A DNA stretch of 64,000 nt from Capsaspora owczarzaki ATCC 30864 (lineage: Eukaryota > Opisthokonta > Filasterea): positions 1,264,885 through 1,328,884 of the forward strand of contig NW_011887299.1 in the NCBI RefSeq assembly GCF_000151315.2, read 5' to 3'. The stretch's first letter is position 1. Every line of letters begins with the position of its first letter. Of the stretch, positions 57,303-64,000 are shown piece after piece. A program made the translations under genes and the position numbers. The notes beneath the pieces were generated by a model that ran no database searches, was not told where the DNA came from, and was given only the letters and a program-made list of their open reading frames with translations.

Positions 57303-59864
57303 GTTTTCCCCGCTCCTCGTCTGTTCGTTCAACTCGTGGCACACTGCTGTGGGGGGAAAGTTGCTCGTCGTCACGTCCTTTCGTTGTTGTTGTTTCTCCT
57401 TCTCTTTTTTGTGCTTTTTGCTCTCTTCACGCATTGTTTTGAGCTTCTGGGCTTTTGTGTTTGTTGCTTTTGGCTTTGTTCTACGCGTCGCGGCAAAATC
57501 GGAAAAATAAACCACAGCCGGGAACGGAAGAAAAAAAAAAACAAAAAGCCATCAGAAAAAAAAAAGCGGAAAAAAAAAAAGAAAAAAAAAACGAGCCGAT
57601 TGCTTTGTAGTTTGTATGGCTGTTTTATTCCGCAGGGCAACAACAGCACGAGCGTGCTGATCGAGCGTGCTGATCGAGCTACGAGATGGCATCACTCATA
57701 AAACACAAAGCCAAAACAACTCACTGGAGAAATGCCGACGCACTACGAGGATTTTAAGGAACTAACCGATCACATTGAAACGTCTCGTTTGTTTCACTTT
57801 TGGGGGGGGGGGGCAACAGAGCATGCGTCAGGAGAATCTTCCTCGCAAACCACCGCGTGCAGGAGCATTGGCGAACGGGCACGGGCAAGATATCCTGGCT
57901 GTCCAACCGACCGAGCGCGTTGTCGTCGCGATGCCAGATGCTGCGACAGGTGCAGGCTGCTCAGGCTGCACAGCGCGCTGCTCCCAACCACCTTCATAAC
58001 ACGGGTGCAGTCGACCATGCTGCTGCTAATGCTGCTGCTGCTGCTGGTGCTGCTGCCCTTTTCCAACGGCCTGGTGGCAACGGGCAACAGCCAGCATCAC
58101 CATCGCTGCCCGATTTCTCGCATATGAGCAACTTTTCCACCCAGGCGCATCCGATGGAGACGTCGCACTCTGCACCTGCATCGTCACAGCCGCAACAACA
58201 GCCAGCAGGAGCTCATGGGCACCAGCCACCACTCGTCTCGGTGGAGGAAACCACCTCGTTCCAGATTACTAGTCTACATGTGCGCGGCGACACGCTTGCC
58301 GCCGGCTATTCGAACGGCGCGGTCTCGCGGTGGGACCTCGATCCGTGCCGGAAAAAGACCATGACTATGCTCGTCTACCGCTCGCCCGTGCGGCTCGTGC
58401 ATGTGATTCACACGCGCGTCTCCGTGTACCTGCAAAGCTGCTCGCCGGCGGAGGCCGCCGTGCTCTCGTCGGTCGCCGCATCGCAACACCTCGAGCAGCC
58501 AATCCCGCCAACCGCCCGAACCATGCTCACCTTTCCTGACGGGCGGTCGGAGGAGGCGAGCATCGGCTTGGCCAGCGCCAGCAGCTCCAATCTAACGGTC
58601 TGGGACATTGAAACTGGGCGCTGCCATGTCGCCCGTCTGCGCACCGGAGACGTGACGAGCATTGCGTCGTCGCCCTGTGCTGGCATTTTCGCTGCAGGCG
58701 ACCAGAGCGGTACCGTCCGCGTCTTCCAAATCACACGCCAAAACCTCACGTGCTTCCATGTGATTACCGTCAGCGCGACGCCCATCACCAGCCTCGCCGT
58801 CGGGAGCAGCGGCCAGTGGATTTTGAGCAACTCGAATGACGTTTGCTGCCGGCTATGGCGCTCCACGCCCATGGACGCGTTTGTGGTTGTCGGGTTGTGG
58901 TCCAAGCGCGAGTGCCAGCGCGGCCTTGTGTGCTTCTCGCGCTCTGAAGTGGTGGCGGATCCGCTCAAGACCTGCTCCGAAGACGAGTGCAAGCAATTGA
59001 AAACCATGATGAGCGATGCACCGGGCCAACTGCCACGCGAGAAGGAACCCTCCCACAACTCGCCACAAAAGTGTAACAGCATTTTCTCCCGCTGGCCCTT
59101 CCTGTGCAAGCAATCCCGAACGGCGCCCTTGACCAACCGAGCTGTCGCGGCGGCGACAACCGCCCCGTGCACGTTCACGCGCATTCTCCAGACCGCCTCC
59201 AGCTTTTTCGGCGGAGCGGGCGCCACCTCGGCTCTACCCACACCACCAACGGACGACGTCAAACCCATGGAGGTAGACAGCATGTGTATGGATGAGATGT
59301 CCTCACCGACTTTATCGCAGGAGCAACATTCTCCACCTCCGCACACGATGCAAGTGGCTGAATCGCTGCCCAACCCGTGGACAACCTTCCACGCCAATTT
59401 GGTGACCATCCCAGCCGAGCCCTCGTCGGAGCTCGTACCGGAGGACGACTTTGTCGAAGATGACGAGACTCTTGCACGATTTGAAGCTGCTGATCAGCAA
59501 CTTGCTTTGCTCGCCAACTGCCGACTCTTCTGGCCTGGTCAGCCGTCAACCGTGGGTCGAGGTAGGGTTTCTCGTTTCGGCGAGTGTGGTTCAAAGGGGT
59601 TGGATTTGTTGTGTTGCTTTTGACTAATCCTTCCTCTTTGCTTTCGTGCTTGTAGTGACGTGTCTTGCACACGACAAGTTTTTCATTGTGAACGGCACGT
59701 CGGCTGGTCAGGTCCAACTCTGGGATGTTGCAACCGGCATGTTGCACTGGTCCTGCCATCAGCACGTATCGCCAGTCAAGTCGCTGCAATTGGATTCATC
59801 GCGGCTCTTTGTGGGTCATGCCGACGGCACGATCTGCTACATCAACTTTGACGAGTGTCTATGA
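56942..59864 (+). CDS. F-box and WD-repeat protein
   Basis: Exons 56942-57180, 57820-59561 and 59656-59864 give 729 residues. The N-terminal F-box (about 14-60: VQLVELPHEVLEHIIMFLDY, then LWRVLLLRE) would bind SKP1. The segment ACVRRIFLANHRVQEHWRTG after the first splice is the linker helix typical of FBXW proteins and fixes the acceptor. A Gln/Ala-rich stretch precedes WD-type blades: ITSLHVRGDTLAAGYSNGAV-SRWDLD, NLTVWDIETGRCHVARL, GIFAAGDQSGTVRVF, WILSNSNDVCCRLW, and in the last exon QVQLWDVATGMLHWSC and RLFVGHADGTICYINF. A disordered, acidic insert of about 170 residues splits the propeller between blades. It would serve as the substrate receptor of an SCF ubiquitin ligase; the substrate is unknown. 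The first intron (639 bases) has a run of 30 T and a 13-base tandem duplication. Confidence 0.87.
57653..57678. repeat. 13-bp perfect tandem duplication in F-box gene intron
   Basis: The unit cgtgctgatcgag occurs at 57653-57665 and again at 57666-57678. It is intronic. Confidence 0.9.
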
Positions 59865-60230
59865 TCGCTTTCATCATTGCATTGTTTATTTATTTATTTC
59901 TTTTGATGTGTGTGATGTGTGTTTTCGGTGTTCTACATTGCAGCTGGCTGCATTGTTTTTGTGCAACAAAGAAAAACAGTGAAAAATTACGATTCGTACG
60001 CCACCTTCATGGTTGCCAAGGACAGAAATACAGAGGTAGATGAATATTTTTGGATAGGAGAGGCAAGCAACTCCAAAAAAAACTGAACAGACAAACGAGC
60101 AGCAAAATAACACGACACACGACGGAATGGTGATTTTAGGCCAGACACAACGAAAACAGGAAAAAAAAATCGGTCTGGATTGGGAAGACACACATCCCAA
60201 AATGATTCTACTTTGTTGTTAAAACTCGAC

Positions 60231-63200
60231 TTAATCGAGCTTGACATTGTGGTAGATTTGTCGCACAAATACACTTGTACCTGCGTGTCCGATCGTGCCT
60301 GTCAAGAAAACCCATCAACGTGAGTGAGATGAAATCAAAAGCAAATGACCGAGCAGCTGGAACGAAAGGACAGTTAAACGTACCACACAAGACACCGAGG
60401 CCGATGCAGAAGAGGGCCATGTAACCGAAATAGAAGCTTGTTTGGAAAAGGCCGTACATTCTGCGTCATGGAAACCAAAACAATCAAAGAGCAAACAAAA
60501 ACGTAGAAGTGTGAGCTCAAAACGACTATGCTGCAAGCAGAAACCCCAAACAAAAGCGAATGCATCTGGAACTTACGTGGTCTTGAACAAAAAGTAGTAA
60601 ATAGAATAGCCGTACACATAAAGCGCAGTTGATGCGGCGCTCAAGAAGCTCGTCCAGTGCCTGTGTAGGAGGTAAAATGTGGCTCAATAAGCAATGCGGG
60701 CAATCACAAAACAACGAAATAAAAACCCTGCTCGGGCAACAACGCAAAAAAAAAAAAAAAAAAAAAATCCAGGGGCCTTACCAGCGGTAGTCCTCCGAGT
60801 TGAGCAAAAAGTACGTGCAAACGATGGTAGAGCACACGGTAACAACGGCAAGAATGAGGAAGACTAACAACATAAAGCCGTAAACGTAGTAAATCTTGTA
60901 CGCCCAGAAGGAGGTAAAGACAAAGTACATTTCGATGAAGATGGAGCCGAACGGCAGAATGCCGCCGATGAGAACGATGACCCAGGGCTCCATGTACCAC
61001 TGCTTTTCAGGGATGGGGCGCGGGACTGGCTTGACGCGGCAGGGGAAGTTGGCCGCGCCGCACATGTTGCGACCAAGCACGGTGCCGACCAAGCACAGGG
61101 GCATGACGACGAAAAAGCAGATGGCAAGCACCATCAACATGGTAATGAACGGGATGGCACGCGTGGCATTGTAGTAAATGGCGATAAAGTTGATCATGAA
61201 CGCGGTCGCCGACACGGTGAATGGCAGCAGCGCGGCAGTCAGGAAGGTTTGCTTAATCCACTCGCGTCCGCCATAACGCGCGTACAGCGAGCCACCAGAG
61301 AAGCCGGCAACCGGAGACAGCGCGGCATACGCAAAGATGCAAGTGGTGAGAATCGATCCGCGACTGCGGGGGGGGGGGGGAAGAAAGCAACGTACTGTGA
61401 GTCAGGAGTTCAAAAATGCGCATCGACAAAGCAGAGAAGCAAGAACATTGTCCCTTACGTCGTGTAAAGGTCGCCAACAATGATAAAGCAAATGACTGCG
61501 ACGGCCACGGCGACGAGTTGATAACCACTGCCAACAAGCGCCGAGAACAAGAGCAAGTGCGAGGGGGCGCGGAAAACATCGCCGTGAACTTGCTTCCAGC
61601 CATACTCGTCACCAAGATCGCGCTCCTAAAAGCGAGAGGAACGTGGAGGTGCGGGGGGGGGAGAAAGTGAGCAAGACCAACCAAAAACGAAAAAAGCAAA
61701 AATGCTTTTGGTGAGCCCAATTACCATGTCGTCAATGTCATCGTCGCGGCTGTACCGAGCATAGTCCTTGCGGAGAGTGCGCATCAGAATCATGCTCACG
61801 AGGCCGACGAGGAAGATGACCATCATGAACGAGTTGAAGATGCTAAACCAGTGGATCTGCAGCGGACATTGACAAAAGACCGAAAAAATGAGCGACGTGC
61901 GACGCTCTAGCACACATTTGAACACACTGACTCTCAATTGCTACTCACGTTGTGCTGGAAAAAGTTGGGGTCGAGGTACTTGTCAAAGCGCTCAGCAAAC
62001 GAGGTGGAAGACTCGCCCCAGGCGACAGTGTAGGAGAACGAGATGGTGATTCCGGGAGCGAGAATGGTGCTGCTGTCGTGGGTCAGCTTGACGTCCACAA
62101 TCTGCTTGCCGTTGAAGCCAATGTCAAAGTGCCTGTGCGTCCAGATGGCGTACTGCACATCGGTGCGGTCATGGGTGCTCGCCTCATCGCCCGTCTGGTC
62201 GTCGGGAACCACGGTTTCGCCGACGTTGTCCCAGATTGGCAGATCGTCGAGGTACATTTGGTACCAGTAGTGGTTGCGCACTGCATACACGAACGCGTCA
62301 AAGTTGTCCTCTGTCAAGACGACCTGGCAGTAGGCCTTGCGTTCTGGCACGTCCACTGCGAGATCAAGAGAGTGTTTGGTGGTATGCAATCGTTGGGGAG
62401 GGGGAGTTGTAGAGGTTGGGAGTGATGAGTGACAAGAACATAAAACGGGGAGACAACGAGTCTCATCGTGCTCTCACCGCCAAAGCGAATGTCGAGGCCC
62501 GAGAACTCGAGATCGATGCCTTGCAATGCCTCTCCGATCGTTTCGTGCGGGTGGTCGATCGACGGCTTGGGACCGCGGCAGAACGGCAGCGAGAAGAAGT
62601 TGTATGTTTCCTGGCGATTGTGATATGGGCCGACCGTGTTCATCCAGAGGACGACCTCGTCAAAGTTTTCGTACTGTCAAGCAACACACAGACGAGCGCA
62701 CAGTGATAGACAGTGAGTTGAATACGCGTTGACAAAGAGAGAGAGAGAGAGAGGGAGAGAGAGAGAGATAGAGGGAGTGAGATTGCAATGGAAAGTCAAT
62801 GAGACGTTTGCCTCCTTCCTCGTCCACCCAGGCCACCCCCCCTCCCAGCGCCCATCGCCCCGCGGCACTCGTGAGACAAGGCTCGTGGGCAGAGGACGGT
62901 GTTCATCCACTTTGAGTGGACGTCGCTGCGATCAACCGCGAGAGAGAACCAAAGCGAGAAGCCACGTCGACTTCAGACAGACGGTCCCTCTGTTGCCAGC
63001 CCAGCAACCAAGATGCAGAAGCGGGTTTGCGTTGCTGTGGATGTGTCGATCGCTGAGATGGGTCGTTCCTCTGGGCAACCCCCCCGCCGAAGAGAGAGCG
63101 TCGGTGGTGCGGAAAGATGGACTTGCAATAAAAACCCAAAGAAAAAAGAAGCAAAAAAAAAAAAAAAAAAAAAAAAAGATCGCAGGAAAATTTCAATTGT

Positions 63201-63397
63201 TCAGATTTTCCATTTTGTTTTCACTCATCGCAAAGTCGCGCTGGGGTTTGACACAACATCTTATAATTATTATTGTTATTATTTTATTGCTTTGAAGGGG
63301 GAGGGGTTTTGACGTTTACCAGGTGGTCGTGCTCATCTGCAATGGCAACGGCAGCCAGCAGCGCGGCAACAACGAGCAGAGCGCCTCGCAGTCGCAT
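60231..63397 (-). CDS. TM9SF3: Transmembrane 9 superfamily member 3 (nonaspanin)
   Basis: Exons 63397-63320, 62673-62478, 62355-61949, 61856-61725, 61625-61459, 61363-60782, 60660-60577, 60460-60384 and 60298-60231 give 596 residues; human TM9SF3 is 589. It is a Golgi/endosomal protein with nine membrane helices, implicated in membrane-protein sorting and glycosylation. A signal peptide ([20 protein letters not shown]) leads to the lumenal domain with [55 protein letters not shown] and [14 protein letters not shown]. The membrane part has [73 protein letters not shown] and [20 protein letters not shown]. The C-terminus [14 protein letters not shown] resembles the conserved KxD ending. Identity to animal TM9SF3 is very high in the helices. 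Intron 1 is 646 bases. Confidence 0.97.
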
Positions 63398-64000
63398 CGT
63401 GGGAACAAAAGAGAGAGAATAGAATAAAGAGAATATGAATAGAATCACGGAAGAGGGGAAGAGAAGAAGAAAAAAAAAACAGTCAAAAAAGCTCAGAAAC
63501 AAAAAAAAAAAAAAAAAAAAAAAGAAGACTGAAAAATGAAACAAACACAGATTCAATTCTGGATCAACTCACAATTGACCCAGAAAGGTGGGTGGATGGA
63601 AGGGAAGACAATGGATCAAAGCGATCTAGATCTAGTGGGTCGATTGTTCATAATCAGAATCAAAAGAACAAGAAGCGGAAAGAAGCGGAAAGAAGTGGAA
63701 AGCATTGGAAATTGCTGGACAAAGCAAACTCCTCCTCATCACAGATGTAGACGCAGATGCACGCAGTCAACACACCATGTCTTTCTCAAACTGCACAGAT
63801 TAGCAATTACAAAAAAACTCAAAAGCACCTCTCAGCAAAACCGCATAATCTCAGCAAATCCAAATTAAGCACCGTCACACCTTCTTTTTGTCCACAACTT
63901 GTCATCCTCTTCTTCTGAGCACCTGTTCGCACCGTTGCGTTCTGCGATAGACACATCGATACAGTTCTCGAGAATAATAGACGAATGCGGTTGGCGACGC
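63398..64000. other. Upstream region of TM9SF3
   Basis: Contains an A run (63501-63523), a T-poor GA-rich block (63402-63470) and a gaagcggaaa-type short tandem array (63671-63710). Probably promoter. No gene is recognised up to the window edge. Confidence 0.5.

Noticed and set aside
57732-57830. Exon reading MPTHYEDFKELTDHIETS in the F-box gene
   Set aside because: The acceptor at 57818-57819 joins exon 1 in phase to an FBXW-like linker, so this lies in the intron.
12247-63319. Four introns of similar length (631, 631, 639, 646) as copies of one introner element
   Set aside because: Their start and internal sequences do not resemble each other by eye; the length match is probably chance.
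1-64000. Transposons, virus-derived elements, CRISPR arrays
   Set aside because: No reverse transcriptase, transposase, capsid-like frame, terminal repeats or spaced repeats were seen on either strand.
1-64000. tRNA and rRNA genes
   Set aside because: No convincing A/B box pair or rRNA core was noticed by eye; a covariance-model scan would be decisive.

Overview
The window is nuclear DNA from an intron-bearing eukaryote. Genes are compact, mostly multi-exon, with GT-AG introns usually 70-370 bases long, GC-rich exons and T-rich or A-rich introns and spacers carrying long homopolymers. The gene set includes a receptor tyrosine kinase, an adhesion-type GPCR with GPS motif, a poly-Q bZIP, perilipin, MED28, VPS36, TM9SF3 and a TRIQK-like protein. 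It also includes fungus-like genes such as IKS1-like and Dbf2/Sid2-like kinases. That mix points to a unicellular holozoan, an animal relative; Capsaspora owczarzaki is my best guess, by gene content only. Two assembly gaps (N runs at 20431-21201 and 31824-32060) damage one gene each.

Layout. 0-16 kb: receptor tyrosine kinase with a Notch-ligand-like ectodomain (-), xanthine dehydrogenase (+), ACOT13-type thioesterase (-), MED28 (+), secreted polysaccharide-deacetylase-like protein with MopE-type repeats (+). 16-30 kb: tail-anchored RING-LON protein (+), IKS1-like kinase cut by a gap (+), FAXDC2-like fatty acid hydroxylase (+), adhesion GPCR with a parallel beta-helix ectodomain (+). 30-46 kb: unrecognised protein (-), DsbA-like thioredoxin-fold protein (-), NRAMP metal transporter (+), ESCRT-II VPS36 (-), Dbf2/Sid2-like kinase (+), Thg1-like 3'-5' polymerase with an RG-rich tail (+), Zn-macrodomain/SirTM fusion (-). 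46-64 kb: perilipin (+), AT-hook/bZIP factor (+), TRIQK-like tail-anchored protein (+), membrane RING protein with a split RING (-), F-box/WD-repeat protein (+), TM9SF3 (-).

The genes do not form a pathway cluster; each has its own flanks, and several neighbours are divergent or convergent. Themes recur only loosely: cell-surface sensing (RTK, aGPCR), membrane and lipid handling (perilipin, FAXDC2-like, ACOT13, TM9SF3, VPS36), and ADP-ribose chemistry (macro-SirTM).

The most notable points are the MNNL-DSL-like RTK ectodomain, the beta-helix adhesion GPCR, the macro-SirTM fusion, and a set of short perfect or near-perfect tandem duplications (13, 16, 19 and 29 bases). Two of these fall in exons and break otherwise intact host genes. 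I see no CRISPR array, rRNA, recognisable tRNA, or transposon or virus-derived element. Exon structures were built by hand from splice signals and reading phase; every complete model closes in frame, apart from the two duplication-bearing genes, which close only when one copy is skipped.
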